Source: an uncultured Acetatifactor sp. (lineage in GTDB: Bacteria > Bacillota > Clostridia > Lachnospirales > Lachnospiraceae). Taken from it: a stretch of 46,083 nucleotides of DNA. The position numbers were made by a program, and so were the translations under genes. Below the pieces are notes generated by a model, which was not told the origin of the DNA, did not search any database, and saw nothing but the letters and a program-made list of their open reading frames with translations. This document shows positions 24,398 through 33,450 of this stretch, piece after piece; position 1 is the stretch's first letter, and each line of letters opens with the position of its first letter. Location of the stretch: positions 61,929 through 108,011 of the forward strand of contig CAJUGL010000003.1 in assembly GCA_910586515.1 (NCBI GenBank). The letters run 5' to 3'.

Positions 24398-25996
24398 TCA
24401 GATCATATGCTTTTCTATTCGGCATTGATGTTTTTTACTTTTCATGTCATAATTAATCCCGACAAGCAAAATATTTCCCTTATACTCTTTCAGTGCTGAC
24501 ACATATCTTTTATTTTTAATCTGACTTATCGCTCCCTCGGCAGTTTTATTCCACTTTAATTCCAGAACCAACGCCGGATATGCTGATGTGCGTTTAGGAA
24601 GAAACACCATATCTGCAAATCCGTTCCCTGTCGGCATTTCCCTGATCAAAGTATAGTCTCGACAAGCACTGTAATAAGCCAGCGCAATCACGCTGCTCAG
24701 CGAAATCTCATTATTATATATCAGGCTGGAAGAACTCTGCATGTGAACTTCCTGTATCATCTGTGCCACCGCTTTTTCATCCATCGCCAGAGTGGCCTTA
24801 AGTAAAGACTCCGATGCGCTGACCGCCTTTATTATTTCTTCCCATCCATCATTTCTTATTGCTCTCAGAAAAACGCTCCTTACTTCATCATTCGGAATAA
24901 AGCCTTTCTTTGTTTTACTGTCATAAGCCATATATCCCATATGAATCAGCAATGTGATCACATCATCCGCCGAATTGAACGAAGTGATATCATTTTGGAA
25001 AGATTCCACATCAATGCTGCATCTCTGACCTCCCAGCATATCCACAATCAATTGTCTTAATCCATCAAAGTCCATTGCAATATAGGCCATCAAAGACTCA
25101 TAAGTCTCTGTTCCGGACCAATAATTCCCGAATTCTCTGCTGTCTACGGCCTCAATTACAGAATTAGGACTATAGACATGTCCTATCCTTTCAAAATAAT
25201 ACCCATCATACCATCTCTGCATCTCTGTAAACGGCATGTCATGTTCTTTACAGATCACCTCTACTTCCGCCTCTGTAAAACCGACATATTCCGCCATCTG
25301 TCTTGGACTGACCATCGTATGTTCTCTAAAATTATTTAGAGCCGACTGGGTGCCATATTTCTTAATCGGCAAAATACCTGTAATATAAGCAAGCTTTAAA
25401 AATGCTCCTGACGGAGTCCCTTTAAACAGCCCTCTCAATAGATTAAGATATTCTTTCTGGAGTTTCTCGTTATTTTTATCCTCCCGAAACAGACAGTCCC
25501 ACTCATCAATAATAATGATAAATTGTTCTTTTGTCATGGCGTTGATTTTTGCCAATACAGAAGGCAAAGATATATCCGTGTCCTGGACACATTCCGGATA
25601 TTCCCCTCTTAACTCAGATATTACTTCTTCCTGAATATAACTCACAACCTTGACAGAAGAATTTCTCTTTATTTCCTCCAGCGCATTTCCGTACATCCAC
25701 TGAATGTCCAAAGAGAGTACATTATACTTATTCGCATGTACATGAAAAAATGGGCTGCGGCTTATCTTAAGACCGGAAAACAACGCCTCGGAATAACATC
25801 CTTTGCTGTAATATGCCGCCAACATGGTTACCGCCATTGTTTTTCCAAACCGCCTCGGCCTGCTGGAACAGATCAACGGCCTGTCCTTTCCGATACGGCT
25901 ATTCGTATATTCTATCAGTTCCGTCTTATCCACATACAATTCGGAATGAACAGATGCCGCAAACTGTTCATTGCCCGGATTTAAGTATATGCCCAT
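24398..25996 (-). CDS. AAA-ATPase-like protein with PD-(D/E)XK nuclease domain
   Basis: The protein has 532 residues. The N-terminal ATPase-like domain has SSRPRRFGKT (44-53) and a Walker B-like IIIIDEWD (near 160). The C-terminal nuclease-fold domain has GFADMVFLPKR followed by LVLELKW, the D...ExK pattern. This pairing (AAA-ATPase_like plus DUF1703-type nuclease) is common and often multicopy in gut Bacteroidetes and Clostridia, and its role is unknown. AGGAG lies seven bases before the ATG at 25996. The coding DNA is clearly more AT-rich than the sugar genes around it, suggesting separate acquisition. It is the last gene of the second minus-strand series and is probably unrelated to glycan synthesis. 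Confidence 0.85.
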   Translation of the reverse strand: MGIYLNPGNEQFAASVHSELYVDKTELIEYTNSRIGKDRPLICSSRPRRFGKTMAVTMLAAYYSKGCYSEALFSGLKISRSPFFHVHANKYNVLSLDIQWMYGNALEEIKRNSSVKVVSYIQEEVISELRGEYPECVQDTDISLPSVLAKINAMTKEQFIIIIDEWDCLFREDKNNEKLQKEYLNLLRGLFKGTPSGAFLKLAYITGILPIKKYGTQSALNNFREHTMVSPRQMAEYVGFTEAEVEVICKEHDMPFTEMQRWYDGYYFERIGHVYSPNSVIEAVDSREFGNYWSGTETYESLMAYIAMDFDGLRQLIVDMLGGQRCSIDVESFQNDITSFNSADDVITLLIHMGYMAYDSKTKKGFIPNDEVRSVFLRAIRNDGWEEIIKAVSASESLLKATLAMDEKAVAQMIQEVHMQSSSSLIYNNEISLSSVIALAYYSACRDYTLIREMPTGNGFADMVFLPKRTSAYPALVLELKWNKTAEGAISQIKNKRYVSALKEYKGNILLVGINYDMKSKKHQCRIEKHMI

Positions 25997-26024
25997 ACCC
26001 GCACTCCTCACTCTTCAAAAACGC

Positions 26025-27671
26025 TTACCGGTATCCGCCCCGCGCCTGCAGCCCTGTTTCCTCAAGCCTGTACAGCGCCATCTCCCCGTCCGCATGCAGC
26101 AGTGTATGCCCTGCTTCCCTGCACATTTCGTCTATCTCCCCTCCGGCCGGAGCCGCCAGGTATCTGCTCTTCAATTCCCCGAAATTCTCTGTCACATACT
26201 CCTTCATACAGCAGCTTATGCCGAAACCTTCAGGCAGGGCATACAGCAGCTGCCAGGAAGTATTCACGCCGGCCCCATCCACGGTATCGCTGAATACCCA
26301 GATCACCACATTTTCGTAACCGGGCGCGTTTGAGCGGGTAAGCGTCATCGTCCGCCCGAACGCCTCTCCCCAGGCTTCCACAGCCGCCTGCCTCTCCCGG
26401 CTGAGAAAGGGCACCTGGTAATCATAGGGGTCAACTGCCTTGAATGTGTAAAGATAGGCAAAGGTCAGCCCGATCAGCGCAGCCTTTTTATAGAACTTTG
26501 TCTCCGCCAGGGAAATCACAAACACAGCCGCTGCCATAAAGGTCAGCAGATGCTTGCTCCCCTCCGTGAGCTTGTACATCAGAAGCAGGGCAAACAACAT
26601 GGCGATAAAGCTGAAGGCCAGATGCGCTTCGATCACCAGCATATGCGATTCTCCCCGCAGGCGGCGCCGTCTCCTCCAATCCCCCAGGGACTGCCCTGCC
26701 AATACACCCAGGCAGACCAGATAGCCCGCAAAGAAAGCGCCTGAGGCCAGCCCTGTTCGCAGTCCTTCCCGGGTATGCGCCAGAAAATCGCTTCCCATAT
26801 AGTACAGCTTGCCCAGCGTAAATCGGATTCCTTCCAGAAAACCTTCCCGGAAAAAAGCCTCCGCCCAGTCCGTAAAAAAAAGCGGCGCAAAATATTCCGC
26901 CCCGAAATAATGCTTGATACAGGCATAGAGCCCAAGAGCAGCCGTCACTGCCGCTGCGGACACAATAAAACCCACGCAGACCCGCCCCCGCCGTCTTTCC
27001 CTTCGGACAAGCAGATAAGCGGGCAGCAGCATAAACAATACCAGATAGGGCCGCATCAGCGTCATCACGCCGGAGAGCGCAAAAAGCACCGCCAGCTTTC
27101 CTGCCCTCTCCCGCCGAAGATAATTTAACGCCAGAGCGTAAAACAAAATCAACATGCTGAAGCAGATCACTTCCGGCATGCCTGAAAGCATGTAACGTAC
27201 AAAAGGAGTATACAGACAGAAGAGAAAGACCAGTATCCCCAGCTGCTTCCGTGAAGGCCGCACCAGCCATACAAACCCAAAGCAGCAAAGGCTCATCAGC
27301 ACAATATTGCAGATTACCGGCGACATCAGATTCCAGCCGAATACCAGTCCCCAAAGAATCCAGGGAAACACCAGCGCCGGACTCCAGGCCGCAAAGGATA
27401 GCTTCAGCGCATGACTTTCATCAAAGCCAAAATACCCCAGGGGGTATCCGCAGCTGACTATGCCCTCTACCTGTTTGTAATAAAAAAGCTCGTCGTTCCA
27501 TTCCGAAGAGGGCAGATACACCTCTCCGATACTGCGGCCCGCAGCCCCGCAGTACACCAGGCAGCAGACAAAAGGAAGCAGCGCCAGAAGCAGCGATTTC
27601 ACCAGCGTGACATACCGCTTCTCCCCGGAGAATGCGTCCTGCACCTTCCACCAATGTATTATCTTCTCCAT
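26025..27671 (-). CDS. Polytopic membrane protein, GT-C-like
   Basis: The protein has 548 residues with about eleven membrane segments and a soluble C-terminal domain (from about residue 400). The first outer loop contains SSEWNDELFYYKQVEG, an acidic D-E pair of the sort found in GT-C enzymes. Later loops are rich in tyrosine and basic residues. AGGAGG lies five bases before the ATG at 27671. It follows closely the GtrB-type gene that ends at 27720, so that enzyme may make its polyprenyl-phosphate donor. No closer family assignment is possible from sequence alone. Confidence 0.7.
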   Translation of the reverse strand: MEKIIHWWKVQDAFSGEKRYVTLVKSLLLALLPFVCCLVYCGAAGRSIGEVYLPSSEWNDELFYYKQVEGIVSCGYPLGYFGFDESHALKLSFAAWSPALVFPWILWGLVFGWNLMSPVICNIVLMSLCCFGFVWLVRPSRKQLGILVFLFCLYTPFVRYMLSGMPEVICFSMLILFYALALNYLRRERAGKLAVLFALSGVMTLMRPYLVLFMLLPAYLLVRRERRRGRVCVGFIVSAAAVTAALGLYACIKHYFGAEYFAPLFFTDWAEAFFREGFLEGIRFTLGKLYYMGSDFLAHTREGLRTGLASGAFFAGYLVCLGVLAGQSLGDWRRRRRLRGESHMLVIEAHLAFSFIAMLFALLLMYKLTEGSKHLLTFMAAAVFVISLAETKFYKKAALIGLTFAYLYTFKAVDPYDYQVPFLSRERQAAVEAWGEAFGRTMTLTRSNAPGYENVVIWVFSDTVDGAGVNTSWQLLYALPEGFGISCCMKEYVTENFGELKSRYLAAPAGGEIDEMCREAGHTLLHADGEMALYRLEETGLQARGGYR

Positions 27672-27719
27672 TCTGACCTCCTGACTTTTCTTCCCCTTAC
27701 CCTCATCTCCCAACGCAAT

Positions 27720-28673
27720 TCAGGACTTTATGTTTATTTTCTCCCGGATGACGTACTGAGGCGAATTGTTCAGGCTGATATAGATTCGCCCGATATATTC
27801 CCCGATAAGTCCCAGCATCAGCATGATCATGCCCCCGAAAAACACAATGGCCGACATGATTGCGCTGAACCCCATGGGCAGATCAGGAATCACCAGCCGT
27901 TTGATAATTGTGTAAATACCGTACAAAAATCCCGCCGCCGCGCTTCCCGCTCCCGCACAGGTGGCAATGCGCAGGGGTTTCACGGAAAACGCCGTAAAAC
28001 CGTTAAACCACAGAGACGCCAGCTTCTTGACGGTATACCCGGATACCCCCTCCTCCCGTTCCCTGTGGGTCACCGGCACATTGACAATCTTTCCTGTGGC
28101 GCGGAGCACCAGGCCGATCACATAGGGATAGGAATTCTCATAGCGGATCATATCCTCCGCCACAAAGCGCTTCACCCCGAAATAACTGGAAATATAGAGT
28201 TCCGGCGGCTTTCCCAGCATAATTCTGGTCATCCTCTCGTTCACTTTACTGCCCAGATTCCTGAACGCGGAATGCTGCTTATGGTCATAGCTGGCATACA
28301 CCGCGTCATACCCCTCCTCCAGCTTATCCAGCAATTTATCCGCTTCCTCCGCAGGCGTCTGGCCGTCGTCGTCCAGGCAGATAATATAATCTCCCTCCGC
28401 ATGGCGCAGCCCTGCCATCAATGCGGAATGCTGTCCGAAATTCTTCGCAAAATCAATCCCCCGGATTTCCTCATGCTCCCGGCAGAGCTTCCGGATAACC
28501 TCGAAAGTGCGGTCCGGAGAACAGTCGTTCACCAGCACAATCTCATATTCATAGCGCCCCATGGCTCTCATTTTTTCCCTGATTTCCGCTGCCACGCCGG
28601 ATATGGTCTGTTCCGAGCGATAGCAGGGAATGACAAAACTTACCTTCTTTTTCCGTTCTCTGGATTGTTCCAT
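27720..28673 (-). CDS. GT2 glycosyltransferase, GtrB/DPM1 type
   Basis: The protein has about 317 residues. The GT-A domain starts VSFVIPCYRSEQT, with VNDCSPDRT and the DxD motif CLDDDGQTP. Two C-terminal membrane segments (about 225-250 and 262-290) follow, then a tail with INIKS. This is the layout of polyprenyl-phosphate sugar synthases. The start is uncertain: the frame is open for another 37 codons upstream to a TTG, but the homologous region begins near the ATG at 28673. The 153 bp to the acetyltransferase gene hold no other clear gene. It is probably paired with the GT-C-like protein at 26025. Confidence 0.8.
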   Translation of the reverse strand: MEQSRERKKKVSFVIPCYRSEQTISGVAAEIREKMRAMGRYEYEIVLVNDCSPDRTFEVIRKLCREHEEIRGIDFAKNFGQHSALMAGLRHAEGDYIICLDDDGQTPAEEADKLLDKLEEGYDAVYASYDHKQHSAFRNLGSKVNERMTRIMLGKPPELYISSYFGVKRFVAEDMIRYENSYPYVIGLVLRATGKIVNVPVTHREREEGVSGYTVKKLASLWFNGFTAFSVKPLRIATCAGAGSAAAGFLYGIYTIIKRLVIPDLPMGFSAIMSAIVFFGGMIMLMLGLIGEYIGRIYISLNNSPQYVIREKINIKS

Positions 28674-28826
28674 ATCTTCTATTCCCGCCTTCCCGAGTCC
28701 CGCCGGTGCGCCCTCCTCTTTCGGGGACACCCAAATCCCTTCATCCTCCCCGGACTTTTCCTTCGCCTTCAGGCTCCGGCGCAAGCCTCAGCCCCTTTTC
28801 CAGGCGCCTGCTCCCGCCGGACTGTA

Positions 28827-29363
28827 TCATGCGTCAAGGGGATTGATTGCGGCCATCCACACCAGATCCCGGTACTCCCCCTGAATGCGCACATCCTCCC
28901 GCAGATATCCCTCCCGGGCAAATCCTGCCTTCTCATAGCTTGCTATGGCCCGGTCATTGTCCGCCAGCGCTCTCAGATAAATCCTGTGAAGCTTTTCCTC
29001 CTGAAAGCAATAGCGCAGCATCAGCTTTGCCGCAGCCGTACCCACTCCTCTGCCTCTGAAGTCTGCGCTGCCGATAAAGATACCGTACTCAGCCTTGCCA
29101 TGCTGCCTGTCAATGTCCCGGATATACACACTGCCCAGAGGCCTTCCCTCTTCCAGGCTGCAGATCATCATCTGCACAGCCTTTCCCGTCCGGATCATTG
29201 TCCTGACCCACGCTTCATGCCCCTGCCTGGTAAAGGGTTCCCTGTAGATGAAATGCCTCCGCACATCCTCGTCATTACGCCAGGCAATGATCAGATCCGT
29301 ATCCTCATCGGTCATGGGACGCAGAAAAATCCCCGCCTCCCTGTCGATATATTCCGTCAACAC
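28827..29363 (-). CDS. GNAT acetyltransferase, candidate PseH
   Basis: The protein has 178 residues with a GNAT fold. The acetyl-CoA loop is FRGRGVGTA (motif R/Q-x-x-G-x-G), followed by the typical LRALADNDRAIASYEKAGF. A GTG start at 29363 follows GGGAGG at five bases. Two roles fit. It could be PseH, which N-acetylates UDP-4-amino-4,6-dideoxy-AltNAc, and would then complete the pseudaminic pathway, since no other acetyltransferase is seen. It could instead acetylate the amino sugar made by the DegT enzyme 12 bp upstream. The sequence alone does not decide. Confidence 0.7.
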   Translation of the reverse strand: MLTEYIDREAGIFLRPMTDEDTDLIIAWRNDEDVRRHFIYREPFTRQGHEAWVRTMIRTGKAVQMMICSLEEGRPLGSVYIRDIDRQHGKAEYGIFIGSADFRGRGVGTAAAKLMLRYCFQEEKLHRIYLRALADNDRAIASYEKAGFAREGYLREDVRIQGEYRDLVWMAAINPLDA

Positions 29364-29375
29364 AAAGTCCTCCCT

Positions 29376-30479
29376 TCACCGAAAAGCATTGCAGAGTCGG
29401 ATCACCCTGTCTGTTTCCTCCTCCCGCATCTCCGGAAACAGCGGCAAAGTCACACAATGATCAGCCAAGTACTCGGCATTGGGACAATCCCCCCGCTTCC
29501 CTCCCAGATAAGCATAGGCCTTCTGGAGATGACAGGGAACCGGATAGTGAAGATTGCACTCCACCCCCTCCGCCTCCATATACCGGACAAATCTGTCCCT
29601 CTCCTCCAGACAAACCACAAAGAGATGATACACAGGCTCCGTATCCTCCGGATGCGCCTGCATGGTAAACAGCGGATTGGTGATCTCCCTTTCATATCGG
29701 GCTCCGATTTCCCGGCGCCTTTCGGTCCACCGGGGCAGATAGTTCAGACTAACCGAAAGAACCGCGCCCTGTAATCCCTCCAGCCGGTAATTATAGCCGA
29801 TCTCGTCATGATAATAGCGAATGTCGCACCCCTGGTTTTTCAGCCTGTTCATATGCCTGTAGTAACTCTCTTCCTTACAGGTGACGCTGCCGCCCTCCCC
29901 GAACGCGTAGAGATTCTTCCCCGGATAAAAGCTGAAACAGCCCAGCTCCCCCAGGGATCCCACATTCCTTCCCCTGAACCTGGCGCCGTGAGCCTGGGCG
30001 CAGTCCTCCACCACGAACAGCCCATGCCGGTCCGCCACCTGCCGTATTCCTGCATAGTCAAAGGGCTGGCCGTAGAGATGCACGCCGATGATTCCCTTTG
30101 TCCGGGAAGTAATCTTCTTCTCCGCCGCCTCCGGATCGATTTCCCAGGTGTCCACCCTGCAGTCCGCAAATACCGGTTCCGCACCGGTATAGCTGACCCC
30201 CCAGGCCGTGGCGATATATGTGTTGGCCGGAACGATCACCTGGTCCCCCTCACCTACTCCCAGGGCCAGCATGGCAAGATGGAGAGCGGAAGTCCCGTTG
30301 TTCACGCCGCAGGCATAGGGCACACCCACATATTCCGCGAACTCCCTGTCAAAAGCATCCGCATATTTTCCCCCGGAAAAAGCCGTCTCCCGACACACCT
30401 TCTCTATGGCCTCCCGGTAAGCCTCCCTGTGGGCCGTATAATCTCTGGTCAAGTCTATCCTCTTAATCTGCCCTTCCAT
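29376..30479 (-). CDS. DegT-family sugar aminotransferase, 3-keto-sugar (FdtB/DesV) like
   Basis: The protein has 367 residues and is a PLP-dependent sugar aminotransferase. The PLP lysine is in SFYPGKNLYAFGEGG, the aspartate in FVVEDCAQAHGA, and YNYRLEGLQGAVLSV is the family C-terminal signature. The FYPGKN pattern resembles FdtB, QdtB and DesV enzymes that aminate 3-keto-6-deoxy sugars. It differs from both the WecE-type (4934) and PseC-type (35967) enzymes in this window. It is directly upstream of the GNAT gene, suggesting an N-acetylated amino sugar. I chose the ATG at 30479. A GTG at 30497 is an alternative. Confidence 0.8.
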   Translation of the reverse strand: MEGQIKRIDLTRDYTAHREAYREAIEKVCRETAFSGGKYADAFDREFAEYVGVPYACGVNNGTSALHLAMLALGVGEGDQVIVPANTYIATAWGVSYTGAEPVFADCRVDTWEIDPEAAEKKITSRTKGIIGVHLYGQPFDYAGIRQVADRHGLFVVEDCAQAHGARFRGRNVGSLGELGCFSFYPGKNLYAFGEGGSVTCKEESYYRHMNRLKNQGCDIRYYHDEIGYNYRLEGLQGAVLSVSLNYLPRWTERRREIGARYEREITNPLFTMQAHPEDTEPVYHLFVVCLEERDRFVRYMEAEGVECNLHYPVPCHLQKAYAYLGGKRGDCPNAEYLADHCVTLPLFPEMREEETDRVIRLCNAFR

Positions 30480-30540
30480 GACGTCTTTCCCTGTCACTGT
30501 TCACTCCGTACACAGCAACCTTTCCTTTCCTTATCACTCT

Positions 30541-31260
30541 TCATCCCCTGAAATGAAATGCCCAAAAAAGCTTCGCAATCTGTACCAGGTAATTACAGAT
30601 CGTCCTGGCCATTCTGACAGTGGTATTGTAATCCTCCTGCCATTCCACCGGATAATCCAGAATATTCACCCCCTGCCGCTCTGCCCGCAGCAGGAATTCA
30701 ATCATGTAAAACCAGCCGTTTTCTTTGCTGCAGCTTTCCGCCACCTTCACTGCGCATTCCCGGCGCACAAAGGTAAAACCGCAGACCGCATCGGTGGATT
30801 TCATCCCCAGGAAAAATTTCAGCAGAAACAAAAGCCCCTGTGAGGTGACTCTGCGGTACCATTTCCTTCCCCGGGTATCGGACTCCCTGGCAAAGCGGCT
30901 TCCGTTGATATACTCCACCTGGGGCCTGGTATTGAAAATGTGCACAGCCTCTCCCAGATGGCGGATATTGGTGGACAGATCAATGTCCATGTAGCCCACC
31001 ACCTGACCGGACGACAGCTCCATCCCCCTGCGGAAAGCCGCTCCCACTCCCCGAACGTCTATCCGCTCCAGGCGCACTCTGTCATACTTCTCACACAGCC
31101 CGGCGGCGATCTCCGGCGTCTCATCCTCCGAACCGTTATCCACGATGATTATCTCATAATCCTCTATACCCGCGCTGCCCAGGTACTCCACGGTGCGGGT
31201 AATTCCCTTCTCCAGCCTCAGCCGCTCGTTCAGCACAGGAAAAATAATCGTCAACATCAT
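30541..31260 (-). CDS. GT2 glycosyltransferase, dolichol-phosphate-sugar-synthase-like, no membrane segments
   Basis: The protein has 239 residues. The GT-A domain begins MMLTIIFPVLNERLRLEKG, with VDNGSEDET and the DxD motif YMDIDLST. There are no clear C-terminal membrane helices, unlike the GtrB-type enzymes nearby. The family resembles DPM1-like GT2 proteins of glycan loci that may charge a lipid phosphate. The C-terminus (FWAFHFRG) is hydrophobic enough for membrane contact. The start at 31260 has a GGGGGGA ribosome site eight bases upstream. Confidence 0.8.
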   Translation of the reverse strand: MMLTIIFPVLNERLRLEKGITRTVEYLGSAGIEDYEIIIVDNGSEDETPEIAAGLCEKYDRVRLERIDVRGVGAAFRRGMELSSGQVVGYMDIDLSTNIRHLGEAVHIFNTRPQVEYINGSRFARESDTRGRKWYRRVTSQGLLFLLKFFLGMKSTDAVCGFTFVRRECAVKVAESCSKENGWFYMIEFLLRAERQGVNILDYPVEWQEDYNTTVRMARTICNYLVQIAKLFWAFHFRG

Positions 31261-31321
31261 AGGTCTGGTCCCCCGTTCCTTTTCTCTGTATCCCTGTCCG
31301 GTAAAACCGCCTCTCAAGGCC

Positions 31322-32263
31322 CTACTGGTTCAGTTTTTCCACCCCTTCTATCATATAGCGCTGTCTGCGGAAACTCATGTTCAGCAGCACGGACAGATAC
31401 TTCAAAATCAGCGTCAGCATCACGGACATCATGAAGAAGCCGAAGGACATGAGAGACATGATGGAAAGCCAGCCCTCCACCGGCCTCTCTCTGCTGAAAA
31501 CAGAATAGACCAGATAACCGAACATCACCAGAAGCGCCCCCAGCAAAACCACGCTTACCGCCATGGACAGCCTGGCCAGCACATTGGTGAAGATAATAAT
31601 GGTATCCGCCGCAAGCACCCGCCTGTTGCCCCATTCCTCCCTGTTCCGGCGCCGCTTCACCGACTGCCCGTTGTCATAGGAGATGGTGTCCGCCTTCAGC
31701 CCGCAGTTCATGTACATCGCTTTCCGGTAAGGAATGTAAGTGTTCATCTGATTCACGCGGTTTACGGCCCGCCTGGAGATCACCCGGAAACGTTCCTGCC
31801 GAATCCTGCCTTGTGAACGGCTTCCCCAATTGTACACCAGGTAAAACAGCCGGGATGTGAGGGAAATTCCCTTCCTGGGCGCAGCAGCCACCACATCATA
31901 CCCCTCCAGCACCCTGCGGTACACCTCCATGATCAGATCAGCGGAAAAATCAGGAAGACACTCGTCAAACTCGAAGATAAAATCCCCCACCGCCAGGTCC
32001 CTTCCCGCATTCATGGCGCTCTCCACTCCCTGATAAAAGCTTAGATTGATCAGGCTTACCGGCGGTATCCCCCCGGACAGGAAGTCTCTCACCTGCTCCA
32101 CGGTATCGTCCACGCAGCCGTCATTTACGCAGATGATCTCATATTTTTCAAAATTGTCCCCCATGACCCCGCAGACCACCTGGAGAAAGTCTCTCACATG
32201 GCTGCCTTCATTGTGCAGATAGACCACACAGGACACGAAATTTTTTTCTTTGTTTTGCCGCAT
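31322..32263 (-). CDS. GT2 glycosyltransferase with C-terminal membrane segments
   Basis: The protein has 313 residues. The N-terminal GT-A domain has VSCVVYLHNEGSHV, VNDGCVDDT and an unusual metal-site region, FEFDECLPD, in place of a plain DxD. Two hydrophobic segments (about 230-258 and 270-295) follow. It resembles GtrB-type enzymes but is divergent at the nucleotide-sugar site, so substrate or activity may differ. I chose the ATG at 32263, nine bases after AAAGGA. The longest frame starts at a GTG six bases earlier. It is preceded by the FAD oxidoreductase gene. Confidence 0.75.
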   Translation of the reverse strand: MRQNKEKNFVSCVVYLHNEGSHVRDFLQVVCGVMGDNFEKYEIICVNDGCVDDTVEQVRDFLSGGIPPVSLINLSFYQGVESAMNAGRDLAVGDFIFEFDECLPDFSADLIMEVYRRVLEGYDVVAAAPRKGISLTSRLFYLVYNWGSRSQGRIRQERFRVISRRAVNRVNQMNTYIPYRKAMYMNCGLKADTISYDNGQSVKRRRNREEWGNRRVLAADTIIIFTNVLARLSMAVSVVLLGALLVMFGYLVYSVFSRERPVEGWLSIMSLMSFGFFMMSVMLTLILKYLSVLLNMSFRRQRYMIEGVEKLNQ

Positions 32264-32298
32264 ATGCACCCATCCTTTATTCCGGGATTTTCCAATCT

Positions 32299-33450
32299 TT
32301 ATTCCAGAAATTCGTCCAAATCATAGACCGTGTTGATCTTCCCGGACAGCACGCTGAGGAACACCGGATTCCTGCTGGCGTACCGGATAACCGTAGGTCT
32401 GGAATCGTCAATCTCAGAAGCCTTCAGAACCGGCTTCATGGAAAATAACGATTTTTCGTAATAAAATTCATATTCTTCCCGAATATACTTCCCTGCCAGG
32501 GCGGACATGTAATCCCATGCGCTCTCCGGTCTGGCCGCGCAGCTGTCGCAATTGCCCAGAAATCCGCCCCTGCTTCCCGGACAGCCCCCCTCCCTCATGC
32601 AGGACAGACCCGGTTCCCTCCCCCTGTCCGTCTTGTGAGGCGTAAACGTGACGGAAGTCAGAGAATGATATCCCGTTCTGCCAAAAGGCATAATAGAGAA
32701 GAAAGGCCCGTCCATCACCGTCAGTCCCAGCTCCTTCAGCTTCTCCCCCGCCCTGCACAGAATGATTTCACAGAGCTCGTACTTTATGCCGAAAAAATCT
32801 CCGTCGGAAACCTTCCCCTCCGGAAGCTCCAGCCTGCTCAGCACCTGATTCACCGAGGCATAGGTGGCATTCAGCACAAAGGCCGCCTCATGGCGCTCCT
32901 CCCGCTCCCCCTGTACGGCATAAAGTTCAAAGCGGTCCTCCCGCCTGACGATTCTGCGTATCTCCCTGCCGAAAAGCAGAGATACCGAGGAATACGCTTT
33001 CAGCTCCTCCAGAAAATAATCCCTGAGAATGCGGGCGTCATAAGTGTACTCCTCCGTCAGAAAGGCCCCGTCGCAGCAGCCTTCCTTAAAATACCGTTCC
33101 GCCGGCAAAGGCTCGCAGGGAATCCCCGCATCCCGGCAGAACTTATAGAACTCTCCTGCATCCGTCCAGGAAAAATGCCGGGAAGTGGCATATATCTGAC
33201 GAAAGCCGGAGTGAATGCAAAAAGAATAATCCTCCACAAAACGCCGAAAGTAGCCGGCGCTCTTCCAGGCCGTAGCCAGAGACCGGGGATAATGGTACCC
33301 CATGTGCACTCTGGCCTGGTTGACATAAGTCGCCCTGGAAAAGGCCTCTTCCTCCAGCTCCAGCACCGTGACCCGCTGTCCCCTCCTGGCACAGTAAAGC
33401 GCCGCGTACAGCCCGTACAAACCGGCGCCGATTATCAGCTTGTCTACCAT
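32299..33450 (-). CDS. FAD-dependent oxidoreductase (DAO type) with a cysteine cluster
   Basis: The protein has 383 residues. The N-terminal dinucleotide fold is LIIGAGLYGLYAALY, with the ribose acidic residue in VLELEEEAFSR. It belongs to the FAD-dependent oxidoreductases (DAO fold) sometimes found in polysaccharide loci. The substrate is not known and may be a sugar or lipid-linked intermediate. Unusually, four cysteines lie close together near residues 285-310 (SCMREGGC, then GNCDSC), suggesting a metal or iron-sulphur site. Its ATG follows immediately on the TAG of the upstream GT2 gene. No membrane segment is visible. Confidence 0.75.
   Translation of the reverse strand: MVDKLIIGAGLYGLYAALYCARRGQRVTVLELEEEAFSRATYVNQARVHMGYHYPRSLATAWKSAGYFRRFVEDYSFCIHSGFRQIYATSRHFSWTDAGEFYKFCRDAGIPCEPLPAERYFKEGCCDGAFLTEEYTYDARILRDYFLEELKAYSSVSLLFGREIRRIVRREDRFELYAVQGEREERHEAAFVLNATYASVNQVLSRLELPEGKVSDGDFFGIKYELCEIILCRAGEKLKELGLTVMDGPFFSIMPFGRTGYHSLTSVTFTPHKTDRGREPGLSCMREGGCPGSRGGFLGNCDSCAARPESAWDYMSALAGKYIREEYEFYYEKSLFSMKPVLKASEIDDSRPTVIRYASRNPVFLSVLSGKINTVYDLDEFLE

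Noticed and set aside
27411..29774. Plus-strand open frame of about 790 codons
   Set aside because: It spans several convincing minus-strand genes (GT2, GNAT, DegT) antisense and has no start signal. The long frame reflects codon bias.
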